Below, piece after piece: positions 52,808 through 62,971 of a stretch of 64,000 nucleotides of DNA. Location of the stretch: NCBI GenBank assembly GCA_964036045.1, contig OZ038381.1:140961596-141025595 (forward strand), read 5' to 3'. Origin of the DNA: Eutreptiella sp. 'Long Island Sound 2002' (taxonomy: Eukaryota > Euglenozoa > Euglenophyceae > Eutreptiales > Eutreptiaceae). A program made the translations under genes and the position numbers. Under the pieces are notes generated by a model that did no database searches, was not told where the DNA came from, and worked only from the letters and a program-made list of their open reading frames with translations. Every line of letters begins with the position of its first letter. The stretch's first letter is position 1.

Positions 52808-53695
52808 TCCTCCTGCTTGTTTACCGGTGCACGCGCTGTGTGCGGCACGCGTTTGCTGTTGGTAGCTTTGTTGGGGTCATCCGCCCCTCCTACTGTGGTG
52901 TTTTTCTTTTGCTTGATGCCCTCTTCCTTTTGTTTTTCCATTTTCGTTTTGCTGTTGCCTGCTGGATGCTTTCTTGCCTTTGCTTTTGCTTTTTGTTTTT
53001 TAAAAAAAAAAAAAGAAAAAGGTGCGCGCTACCAATACAAGCACAGGCATGGGCAACTGCAACAGCCGTGCGGCAGTGATGTGTTCCTCGTTGTGGTGCA
53101 CACTGCTGGTGTCTTCTCGGCGGTCCCGCCCCAGGGGTGCAGCACGCGCGTCATGATGTACACGGGTGCGGGTTAAGGTGGGTTTGGCAGGGTGTCTCTT
53201 TGCGTCTTGGTTAGTCTGGTGGTGTTGGCTGGTTAGGCGGATGTCATGGCTGTGGGCGCGGGCTTTGGCTACTTTGCTGCTTCGGTGGGCTGGGTCAGGT
53301 TACGAGGGTCAGGGGTTGTTGGGCGTGGTCGTATTCGTTGGTCCGTGGTTAGGGTTCGGCTGAAGCCTGTGGGCCTGATGTGCGGGTCAAGCGGTTTTGG
53401 TGGGTTAGTCGCTTTCGATGGCTGCAGGCATGGGTTGGGTGCCGTCTGGCACGGCGGGTGCCTGTGGGCGCGTGCGTTGGTGTCCATTGGCTCCCGGTTG
53501 GCATGGGCCCCTCTCGGCGGGGTCCGGTGTGTTTTTCGGTGGCAGTTCTTGGCAGGGTAGTTGGTAGCGAGTGGGTTACTGCAGGGGGTAACGCCTGGGG
53601 GGGATAGTTGGGCTGCGTCGGCCCCTGGGCGTTTCAGCTGGCTGATGGGGTCGCTGTTGCTGGCCAGTAGGGTGTTTCGTGCGTGGTCAGGCCCG
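52808..53695 (+). repeat. 890-bp direct duplication, right copy
   Basis: Second copy of 47536-48425. The A run is longer here (about 53001-53013). The homology ends at gtggtcaggccc, after which sequence diverges into the paralogue of the 30-kb gene. Confidence 0.88.
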
Positions 53696-54880
53696 TTAGG
53701 AGCGGGGGCGGGCCGCGGTGGCCCGCGGTGCCCTGTGGCAGGCAGGGCAGATTGATTCGTGGCCTTTGGCCAGGGTTGCTGGGTGAAGTGGCCTGTGGTG
53801 CCAGGGAGCGTCCTCGGCGTGTGGCCCGGGCGCGGCACAGGAAGTAACCCCCCCGTGGGGTCAGGCAAGGGCGCCACCGGATGGGGTATCAGGCGTGTCA
53901 TGCTGTCTGGTGCGCGGGGTTCCCAGGGTGCTGTGGTTTGGGGTGGCGTTGGTTCTGCCGGCATCCGCGCGTCCCCGCTTGTGAGGTGGCCAGGGGTTGT
54001 CCCTGGGTGGGGGTGGGCTTCGGGTGATGTCCCATAGGCGCCTTCCTGCCCTCTGCATCGCCTGAGAGGTCTCACACAGGCGGCTGGGGACATATGGGTG
54101 GTCCTGGGGTGCACTGAGGTTGTGCAGGTGGACTCCCCGGAGTTCGAGCGCATCGGCCAGCATGGGTTCCCATGCGTCCTGCGGCATCCAACCCCCCGCC
54201 GGCTGGAGTCGACGGTTCTTCTGCGACTCCCTGTGGGGCCGATAAACGAGGCCCTCGAGGGAGGGCTCTGCCCGGGCCCACTTCCGCAGCTCCAACAGCT
54301 GCATGGACGTGGGTAGGTGCGGTGGACTCATGGGGACTGGCGGCGGCGGTGGGCCAGGGGGAGTCCTCATAGGTCTGCGCCGTGGGGGTGCGTGGGGAGT
54401 TGGCTGGGCGCGGGAGTACGACACGCGCATACATTGATACGGATTCTGCCTCGGAGTGGGGTTGGGGTTGATGGGGGCGGCGGTAACGAGGCGGCTGCTG
54501 GATGTGGGCAGACACCGGGGACTGGTAGGGGGCTGGGGACCCTGCTGGTTGCCCCTGGCGTTGCACCGGCCTGGTCTTGGGGGGGTGGCCTGTTGGCCCT
54601 GGAAGCGCGTTTCGGGTGGTGGTGGGATGAGGTGTATTGCGCCTCGGCCGTGGCGCGTTCCACTATGAAGGTGCCCGTGGCAGTGTCGGTGATGGCAGGG
54701 GGGCGCAATGCTGGGCGCTGCTGCTGCCAGGCCTTTCATGGCAGGGGCTGGAGGTCGTAGAGGACGTCCGCTGGGGGCGGCGTTTGTGCCGTCCGCGTGG
54801 CGCCGGTGACGCACGTTTGGCCGAATCGGTCTCTGGTTGGCCACTTCCTCAGTTGCTTGTCCTGATTTTAGCATGTTGAT
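53696..54880 (-). pseudogene. Paralogue of the proline-rich/MPQ-AWE tail
   Basis: The minus strand is open over 53861-54874, Pro/Arg-rich, with LLELRKWARAEPSLEGLVY and GGWMPQDAWEPMLADALEL at 54115-54306, matching the module at 30205-30420 in order and spacing. No upstream protease-like part is present; instead the sequence changes to the AT-richer decayed Gypsy element at 54.9 kb. This is therefore a truncated second member of the family. No intact start is evident. Confidence 0.5.
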
Positions 54881-55089
54881 GAACTTGCTGATTTTCTCTG
54901 GGTCTTCCTCACTGCGTCAAAGAAAGGCAACGGTGTCTGGTTTTTCTCAACACTCTGGGACAGTCACATGAGCAAGCAACAGCAAGTCGATGAGGATCAC
55001 ATTCGAGTGTGGAGGGTGCTCGGCGGATGTACACGAATATGATGGGGAAGGCAACAAATATAAACAAACAGACAAAGAGGTAGGGGACC

Positions 55090-55884
55090 CTATTTGACAA
55101 AGGAATCACACTGGGTCAGCAAGCACACGTGGCAGGAGAGATCAGGATTCGGATGTCGGGCAGGCGGAAGGTTGCTTGAGTCCCTGTACCAATTCCTACT
55201 CTGACCGCGGAGTTGCGTGATCACATACCGATAGACAATGACGAGTCGCCATTTTCTCTTGCCCCTTTTTGGCACGAGAAACCCCCGGCTGACCCAATGG
55301 GATTGGCTGGGCACAATCCAGCCCTTTTCTTGAAACTCTTTTATTTTCTCACGCATGGCCTCTTCCCTAAGGCCAACTGCACGAATGGGCTTGTCAGCCT
55401 TCAGCTTGGCATCCAGAATTGGCTCCAAGACACAAATCCTATTAGGACCCCGTTTGTCAATTTTTTTTTTAATCTCCGACCAATGATTACCTCCTTCCTT
55501 GAACACGGTATCTTTGAACCGGTTGTAAAGCCAATTCCTATAATCTTCGCAATGTGGATGTTCAGCATCCGCCTCAATCACAGAACGCACACACCTATCC
55601 TGTGTCCTGAAAATGGTAACTGGATCACCTGAGATACCTGAAAAGTGCAAATGGCGATGATTTGCCTTGAGGGACAGAGTTTGAGACTCCTCTGAAGTCA
55701 ACTCGCTGCGAGAGGCATGTTGTAAACCTTTACTCCAATCAGAGATCCTTTCTTGAAGTAAGATCTTTTTTGTTCTCGGATGCACAGACGAGACTTTGAA
55801 AATTGGAGGCTCACACACCTCAGGAAGATCAGAGGAAGGGAGAGGATTACAACAGTTTTGTTGAATGCATACTCTTTCAACCAA
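55090..55884 (-). pseudogene. Truncated reverse transcriptase fragment
   Basis: 264 codons. It contains a linker and the start of the RT domain: AMREKIKEFQEKGWIVPSQS, then HWVSRGFLVPKRGKRKWRLV and IVYRYVITQLRGQ. In functional relatives the second part usually reads WRLVIDYRxxN, so the D and N are changed here. The frame ends in unrelated sequence before the palm motifs. Non-functional. Confidence 0.8.
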
Positions 55885-56952
55885 TCGATCCAGAGATTGC
55901 TCTTACTCCTGAGCTCTTAACTCGGTCATCGAATCATTTTCTTGAGACATGACTGGTGAGCAAGGGAGAATTGAATCAAGAATGGAATAAAGTTCTTGAG
56001 ACATGACTGCTGAGCGAGGGAGAATGGAATTTAGAATGGAATCCGGCGGCAAGGATATCAGCCCTCTAGCCGCACCCGAAACACACTGGACCTTCCACGC
56101 TTTTCGACTCATCTCTACGGGTCTGCGAGCGGAGGTGACACATGGGGGCACATGATATTTGGTTTTCGTTGAGGCTTCCCAAACATTTTTGAACCAAGCT
56201 GTTGAGCGACGACCCGGCTGGTTCCGATGATCTTGAGGAGGGGGATCAACATGCGATTTCTTGAGATCAATCTGTCCCAACCCTTCTTGATCAGCCCCCA
56301 AGGCATCAAAAATAATAAGTCTTGCAACTATGTTCCCAGGAGAACGAGGCGTACCTCCCTCATCACGGAAACACAATGCATCATGCGGCAAATCCCACCA
56401 ATCAACCGTCACGTCACCGAGTCTCCGAAATCATTCTTTTTTTTTTATGGGGGCAAGAATCATGATCCGTCGACTTCCTTCCCATATGGCTTTCTCTGCA
56501 ACTTGCTGCAGAAATTTATGCGGACACATAACAAATATGGTGTCATCATGCCAAGGCTTGTTCAAACCTTGCGTGACTGCAGCTCCACCTTTAGAAGTGT
56601 TGACCCATACCCCGGTGCGCTTTCCGGGGCGCTTGACTTTGGTAGTCTAGCGCGGATCTGCAAATGGGTAGCGCTGGGGTTGAAATTCATCTCCAGCCCA
56701 ATCCAAAACCATTGAGGATCCGAAGACAATCGTCCTTCCCTATAGACTTGTGGGTGTATCGACATCCTCTTGGTCGGAAGCCTCGAGGTTCCCGTGAGGG
56801 CCGCCACCTTACGCCAATAAAGCTGACGCCTTTCCTTGCAATCCTTTGGATTTTCCCTTGGGCGCAGCTCCATGCATTTACCGGAATCCTGGGAATCAAA
56901 ACCTTGTCCTAATAAATTAGAACTCGAAATGGAAGACGATGTTTCAACTTGC
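55885..56952 (-). other. Linker of the decayed element with a 54-bp duplication
   Basis: No domain recognised. The phrase ttcttgagacatgactg occurs at about 55939 and 55993, part of a two-copy 54-bp tandem duplication that gives a repeated SILxxILPxSxVMSQE on the minus strand. The rest is presumably the protease-to-RT linker in decayed frames. Confidence 0.5.
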
Positions 56953-58206
56953 TTAGCAAGCACTGTACAGCACCTGCAGGGCTTCCACTGTCTCCAAACC
57001 TTCCTCATCTGCAAGAAAGCCATACCGACCCATAAACTTGTCTGGTCGCACGTCAGGGCCAACGGAGCCCTCATCAGATGAGGGGCTCGACTCACATTGT
57101 GAGTCCAATTCAGCACAGTCCAGGTTGGGATCAGCAAGTTGCTGAAACCATCTCTCTATCACAGTCTCCGGGATCTCACGATCTTTGGGACATTCATCGG
57201 GAGGCAATATTTCTGGAACTGTCAATATCCGGTCTATTAGGGACTCAATGCTCGTTCCTTGAGTCGCCCTACAACTATGTGACGCACTTAAAGGAGGCGT
57301 ATCCTGTTCTGGTACTTTAGCCCTCTCTACAGGGCACAACTTCTGAAAATGCGCATGCAACACAATGGCTGACATTCCAGAAATGGCAAATAAGCAAATG
57401 GGAGAGAGCAAAGGACCATCCACATGTCCAATGACCTTAAGAGAAAGCCAGCGGGAAGGGGTACCTCCACGGGATTTCTTCACTGAGAGGACAACACTAT
57501 TGTTCAATGCCGTCAGTGCCCCAACCAACATTATTCCTATAAAACCCATAACCTGTGGTATTGAACACTCCACAACGCTTGGGCAATCCTCGGGAGGATT
57601 ATTGTGTCCTCGCTCAAACAAATTCATCCCGGCACCTTCACAAGTTGCCAATTCATGAGAAGAAACACCCACAAGTGGGTCATGCAAGGGAGAGGATTGC
57701 TGCAACTCCTGTAGTTGCGCAAAACTCTCCGGAATGTCAACGGTCACAAGCTCGCCATGCACCTCATGGGCGTTCAAGTTCTTTTCATCCACGCAAGACA
57801 TTGTAGTCGGTCGATGCATTGGGCGGCACAACTGCATGTCATGTTCCACCCCATTGACATCCTGCTCAAACTCCCGGTTGCCCGCCATGTGCAACGATGT
57901 CCGTGCCTCCGGAGGAGGACATTTATAATCAAATTCATCCCATGCGCCGCCTTCACCAAGGTCCTCCACCCAAGCAAAGCTTCCCGGATCCGGTAGGACA
58001 ACAAGTCCATACCGGGCAAAAAAAGGCAAACCAAGAATGGCTCGCGGGCCAACCGAGGCCAAATAAACCAAGCAATCGGCGCAGCGCGCCATCACAACCT
58101 GGGACGTCCTTTGCACAGGCACAATGATATCGCTCCGGACCACATATTTTCCACCTTCCAACTCCTTCTCACCAACTCCGAGTAGTCGGAATGGTTGGGT
58201 GGCCAC
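56953..58206 (-). pseudogene. Retropepsin-like region of the decayed element
   Basis: 417 codons. The N-terminal part holds the C-terminal signature of a retropepsin fold (YLASVGPRAILGLPFFARYG), followed by a long linker that includes one hydrophobic stretch (VMGFIGIMLVGALTAL). The catalytic D-S/T-G triplet is not found upstream in this frame and was probably lost or lies in another frame across the break near 58.2 kb. Confidence 0.6.
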
Positions 58207-58554
58207 CTCCCGGAATTGTTCGGGGAGTTATTTCCCAACCAGCAACCACTATCACCTCATTGCCGGTGTCCCCAAGCGATGTGCCTCTATTCGTTCCGAG
58301 GTCCCTTTGTGAGGGATATATATCCCGGGAACAATGATGCCCTTCGGAAGCTTCTCGGCGTGCCCAGGTCAAGGCACACGCAAAATTCTTTCCTCGGCGC
58401 CACTGATTCGCGGAACCGGACGCGTACAATATCCGTCATCCCATGCCTGGGCTTGATTTACCCACATAATGGGGCATACAGTCGCCGATGAGGAGCCCAT
58501 ATCCCTACCAGCCTGGTCAATCTTCTTGGATTTCGAGCGTCGTTGGCGACTTTC

Positions 58555-59640
58555 TCAGTTGTGTCGCTTACCGAGCCGCCCCTCGGCTTTGGCTTTCTGG
58601 CGCACCTCCGGATCGAGCGTCCAACAATCCTCCGGCGGATGCAGCGCCCTCCCGCAGCCCTTGCAAGGCGGAAACTGCCCACCTTTGTGTGGTCCTTTTC
58701 CTTTGCCACCTCCTTGCGCAGCGGGCTTCGCTTGGCCGCCCTCCCCAGTTCTCTTGGACTTGAGTTCTTCCTGGAGCCATTCTGGTGCCTTGTGGGGACG
58801 CAAGACCCAGCAACCCTCATGGCTCTGTCTTCCCTTGCCACATGCCGGACATTTCGGGATGGAGCTCGCAGCTGCGCCTGCTCGTCCTGACATAGCCAAC
58901 ACCTGGGCGTCGCATATTTCTTGAATCTCCGCAATGCTCAACTCCGGGTCCGCTTGTTCTTGATCCTGGTGACCTTTGGGATCCTCGCGCATGATGTGCC
59001 CCTTCCTGATCGCCAATTTGTGGCAGGACATGCGGGGGTTCATCACGAAAATGATCATGTCGAGGTAGTTGAATTCCAGCCCAACTTTGGTCTCCTCCTT
59101 GATGATTTCCTTGAGCAACCCATCCACCTTCATGGTCGCGATGACGTCCAGTAGCCTATTCTTTGCCCGCCGTTTCGTGATTTCATCGCGAACGCGGCGG
59201 CCCAAGGCTAAAAAATAGTCAACAAAATTAATTAACTCACGTGGCGTTGGGGTTAGTGACGACGGTTTGACCGTATGGAAGGCCTCCAAGATCACGTCCT
59301 CATTCGCCTCCGTGAAGACCTCCTCCGTAACTTCCCTCAACAAGTCTTGGTACCAGATTTGGTACTGATTCACCATTTCCTTGAGTGGGTTGGACCGGGA
59401 GGCGGGAATTAGAGAAAGCAAAACTGCTCTTCTCATGGCATCCGTCGACCCGTACATCCAATCGCGCTCCCAAGCACGAAAATCCGAAAACCACTGAATG
59501 GCCGTGGTCCCACTTCCATTGCACCGTGGGGCGACGGACATTCCTTGAATGTCCCTCAAAGTTTCCAGGTCCATCACCTTCATCAAACGCCATTGCCCGT
59601 AGAATTCCCGAGGGCTCTTGTCTCGGAAGCGCAATCTCAT
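58555..59640 (-). pseudogene. gag: Gag C-terminal half with two zinc knuckles
   Basis: The frame is open from 59841 to 58555, but the sensible part begins near 59640, where it takes over from the frame of 59640-60160. A helical Gag-like core (MKVMDLETLRDIQGM, MRRAVLLSLIPASRSNPLKE) is followed by two zinc knuckles: CPACGKGRQSHEGC (CX2CX6HX2C, a variant) and CKGCGRALHPPEDC (CX2CX4HX4C, canonical). Such knuckles bind genomic RNA. Confidence 0.75.
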
Positions 59641-60160
59641 CCTTGAGAGATTCTTGTCGGTTGAACAACTGAAACACCATCCGCGGCATAAACCAACCAT
59701 CACCATCCGCCTCGAAGTACCGGAGGTCCAGTCTGGCGCAATGCCGCCAATAACCCCCCATGCCAGGCGGGCTGTGTCCCTTGTGGGTGCGGTTCCCACT
59801 CCTTCCACCACGTGGGGCTCTACCACGCAAACCCCGTTCATCCGACATCATGGATGACCAGTCATCTTCGGCCGGGGGGAATCCAAACCGCGGTAGGCCT
59901 CCCGCAACCCGTTCTTTCCGCGCCGGCACTCCAAAAACTCGGACTCGTGGTTCTGGCTTCGGTGTCAGGATCCCAATTGGATTCACCGATTGTGTACCCG
60001 CATGCTTCAATAATTGATATTTGTTCTCCAAAGATTCCAATTTTCTTTGTAAGTCACCAATGACATGAGAATCCGGCCGCGTTCTTTCGGGTGGACCGCC
60101 ATGGGGTCGGGTTTGGATCTCCTCCCTGAGCGCATGTACCTCATGCTCACTTTGTTCCAC
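59640..60160 (-). pseudogene. gag: Gag middle part, other frame
   Basis: A sensible frame from about 60160 runs through LQRKLESLENKYQLLKH (coiled coil), PRVRVFGVPARKERVAGG, and RYFEADGDGWFMPRMVFQLF, then loses sense at about 59640, where the next Gag frame takes over. One frameshift separates them. Confidence 0.6.
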
Positions 60161-60597
60161 CGAGTCATGAGCAATCGCACCTGTAACTCCAGGGCCTCAA
60201 CCTTGGCCAATTCCCGCTTGGGCATAGTCCCGCACGGGTGCATTCGGCCCGTGAGCGTGGCCATCTGTGCACTGGTGCTCTCCAGGTTCGCTGCTATGTG
60301 TCTCACCTCCGCTGCGGGCGCCTTCGCCTCTCCAACTTCCCCTGTGGATGTTGAAGAAACAGCAGGGTGATCCAAGTTGTGTACCCGATGGATAAGCTGG
60401 GAAATAGAAGCCTTGTGGCTTTCCACCATTGCTTCTACACCATGCACCCGTTTTTCGGCATCCTGAAAGTTGAGACCTATGAGCCGGATTTCCTCGGCCA
60501 TGATGGTGGTGACCCGGTCACAATTCAACACCCTGCCTTCCAAACTCTTCATCTCCTCAACCGATTTGTCCAATCGTGCCCTAGTGAACTCAACCAA
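60007..60597 (-). pseudogene. gag: Gag N-terminal coiled-coil part, frame 3
   Basis: 196 open codons. The first part (ARLDKSVEEMKSLEGRVLNC, later FQDAEKRVHGVEAMVESHK) is heptad-like and continues the coiled coil of 60600-61130 after a frameshift at about 60600. The C-terminal end overlaps the start of the next Gag frame. Confidence 0.55.
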
Positions 60598-60599
60598 GT

Positions 60600-61130
60600 T
60601 ACTTCATTCAACACTCCCTCGAGTTGCACTTTTAATTCATTGGTGGCTTGCTCCCACCCTTGGCGAGAATTGTCCACCTTCGCCTTAACTGCTTCAGCAA
60701 CTTGGCGTTATTCCGAAGCGGCTGCAGTCGCTTGTTCTAAAGTCGATTGCATTTCCGCTCTCTTCGACTCCAACTGGAACCTCTGGTCCTGCACCTCGTT
60801 GTTCACCTCGTTCGACAATTGTCCCAATGCCTCTACCCCCGCCATCAAAGCTGACCAATCTACTTGTAATCCCCGCGCATGGAGTTCAAGCTCGCGAGAG
60901 GGGGCTTGGATGACCTGGCGAATTTCTAAAATCGCAGAAACCACCTCGGAATTAAAGTTTTTGAGATAGTTCAACGCATACGTTAGCTCCTGAACCTGAG
61001 CCGGCAAGGTTGATAACTCATGAGTCTCCGGTGCCCAGTCATGAATCACCATCCTTTCGGCTGCCTCACTGAATTGATTCACCATCCGAGTCCGCTCAAA
61101 GGATCGGTTTTCCCATGGTGCGGATTCCAT
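60600..61130 (-). pseudogene. gag: Gag N-terminus with in-frame TAA
   Basis: From ATG 61130 the frame reads MESAPWENRSFERTRMVNQF and a helical segment to TAA at 60708-60710. It then goes on in the same frame with RQVAEAVKAKVDNSRQGWEQ and VQLEGVLNEVTW, so the TAA most likely replaced CAA. A frameshift follows near 60600. Confidence 0.6.
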
Positions 61131-61344
61131 GTTGGTGTCTTCCTCAACTGGTTAGGCGGGCTGGCCCTGCCTAAGCCCAACTGTCAAGTCTAAAGGAGAC
61201 CCAACCGTCGATTCATGCCCTATCGCATAGTCAGAACCCCATTCCTCTGGCCGTGCTGTGATTATCCCGATCATGGCCGTAACCTCTCCGAGAACATCCC
61301 GCTGCCTGTGTCAGAGCGGTAGGCTAAACCCCCGCCCAGGTAAG

Positions 61345-61356
61345 CCTCTGCTACCA
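61345..61356 (-). other. Possible tRNA primer-binding site
   Basis: The minus strand reads TGGTAGCAGAGG, close to the TGGTATCAGAGC that many plant and fungal LTR elements use with initiator tRNA-Met. It lies 215 bp upstream of the Gag ATG, as expected for the start of the element's interior. The LTR end next to it is not a clean CA. Confidence 0.5.
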
Positions 61357-62690
61357 ACGATTCGCCCTCCAGGTGACTTGAACCGGGTGAGTTTTCCATT
61401 TTTCACAACTTCCAGCCAACCGATTTCCAACCAATAAAAGCAGCAGAGAATTCCAAGCTCACAACCCACTTAAGTCCCTCAGAGCACGGCAATGACACAA
61501 ACAATTCCAATTGAAAGCCCAATGATGAAATGACCCAAGAATCCAATACAGCCCAACAATGATCTAACCAAAGGTTCACCAATGGTCCACAAAAACCCAC
61601 AAATGAGCCATGGTCCAACAATGGTTCACAAATGAGCCAATACGGGTCCAAGACGGGTACAAATGGTCCACACTGGACGAACACGGGCAAAGGGAGGTCC
61701 AAATTGTTTCTTGAATGGTCCACAGGGGACGAGCACGGGCAAAGGTCCACCCTTGAGAAAAGAAGGAGAATTCACAAGCGCGAGTAAGACTCAACCTACT
61801 CTTACGGTCGGACCACATGCATTGCAAGGACGAAGAGTTCATGGGCAAGGGCATTATCCTAAGGACTTGAATCATGCATGCATAAGTGTAAACCAGAATT
61901 CACACTACTTCTACCCGCCGACATGGATTGTCTCGTCGGGGACGGAGGAGAGGAGAATAATGAACGACACCACCGTTGGGCCATCCCCAAAGAGCAAATG
62001 AGTCACACTTGAGTCTCCGGACGTCTTGGCTACACCAACATGACGGAAGGAAGTGCACATGCACATACATGGTCACGTGGGGCATTCAAACGCACCAACA
62101 AAGGCATCAAACCATGACCCGGTTAGCTCTTAGGATCAACAACTAATCTAAACCAAATTAGCAAATGAGCAATACACCATTGACAATGAGATCCATGAGA
62201 TTGGGCAAAGAAGCACACAATCGGTCATTGGCCTTCCGGGCTACTTACGGGACCTAACCTCCACCAAAAGAGAGCACGTGCATGGAGAAATGATCCCACC
62301 CAGCGAGAGCACGTGCATGGAGAGTTGGTCTCATCTCGGGGAGCCGGAGAGAAAACATGCATCGCGTAACCATGCCCGGGAAGAAAACTTCCCCAACCAA
62401 ATCCCTTGAGAGGGATTTACCTATCCACCATGAGAGAAGGCATGCATGGGGAGAGAGTCTCGCCTAGCCTTGACCCAAGAGAGCATGCATATGGAGAGAG
62501 CTTGCTTAGCCTTGACCCAAGAGAGCATGCATGCACTTGGAGAGACAGTGGCCAAAGCTCGACCAATGCCTATCCTTGAGTCAAATCATAAGACAGCAAA
62601 ACCGGGGCATGTCTTAATTGGACAACCCCCAAGTCACGGAGGCTTGAAAAAAATGAAAGAGCCCAAGAGTCTCAAATGTAACTGATAATA
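61357..62690. other. Possible 5' LTR remnant and short repeats, no gene
   Basis: By position the first part would be the 5' LTR of the decayed element; its partner is missing because the 3' end is truncated. 61560-61740 repeats aatggtccaca and acgggcaaaggt words. 62265-62560 repeats gagagcacgtgcatggaga and ccttgacccaagagagcatgcat two or three times each. No coding region is supported. Confidence 0.45.
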
Positions 62691-62771
62691 TGTGCCCCAT
62701 TTTGGTCACATGTATGCGTACGCGTTATCGCACGCACTGATTTTGCAACGCGCATGAACCAGCGAACCAGC

Positions 62772-62866
62772 GCGTACGCGTTGCGATCTGAGTGTGTACG
62801 CGCTGGTATTTTGGCGTGTAGGCCTTGGCATTTTGGCGCGTACGCACTCAGATCGCAACACGTGCC
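62772..62866. repeat. Inverted repeat, about 31-bp arms
   Basis: Left arm 62772-62803 (core acgcgttgcgatctgagtg) pairs with right arm 62837-62866 (core cactcagatcgcaacacgt) with few mismatches; the loop is 33 bp and itself contains the direct repeat attttggcg. It could extrude as a hairpin, or be the joined ends of a small element. Confidence 0.85.
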
Positions 62867-62971
62867 CGCTGCCAATGGTGCCTGTACGCTGTCTGCAGTA
62901 CTGGCGTGACGAAGAAAAACTTTTACTTTACATCATGTCTATTTTCCTTTTTTTAGTGCCTTTCTGCACAC

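Larger units (their letters stand above)
54900..61356 (-). mobile_element. Decayed, 3'-truncated Gypsy-like retroelement
   Basis: In minus-strand order: possible primer-binding site (61345-61356), coiled-coil Gag N-terminus (60600-61130), Gag body (about 58555-60160), zinc knuckles (about 58590-58860), protease region (56953-58206) and the first fingers part of RT (55090-55884). The RT stops after WRLVIVYRYV; no palm, RNase H or integrase is found, so the element is cut off near 54.9-55.1 kb. Several frame changes and an in-frame TAA show decay. It is a different family from the 6.5-23.6 kb chromovirus, with balanced base composition. Confidence 0.8.

Noticed and set aside
47536-53695. A second LTR retrotransposon with 890-bp LTRs
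   Set aside because: No TG...CA ends, no primer-binding site or polypurine tract, and no retroelement protein between the copies.
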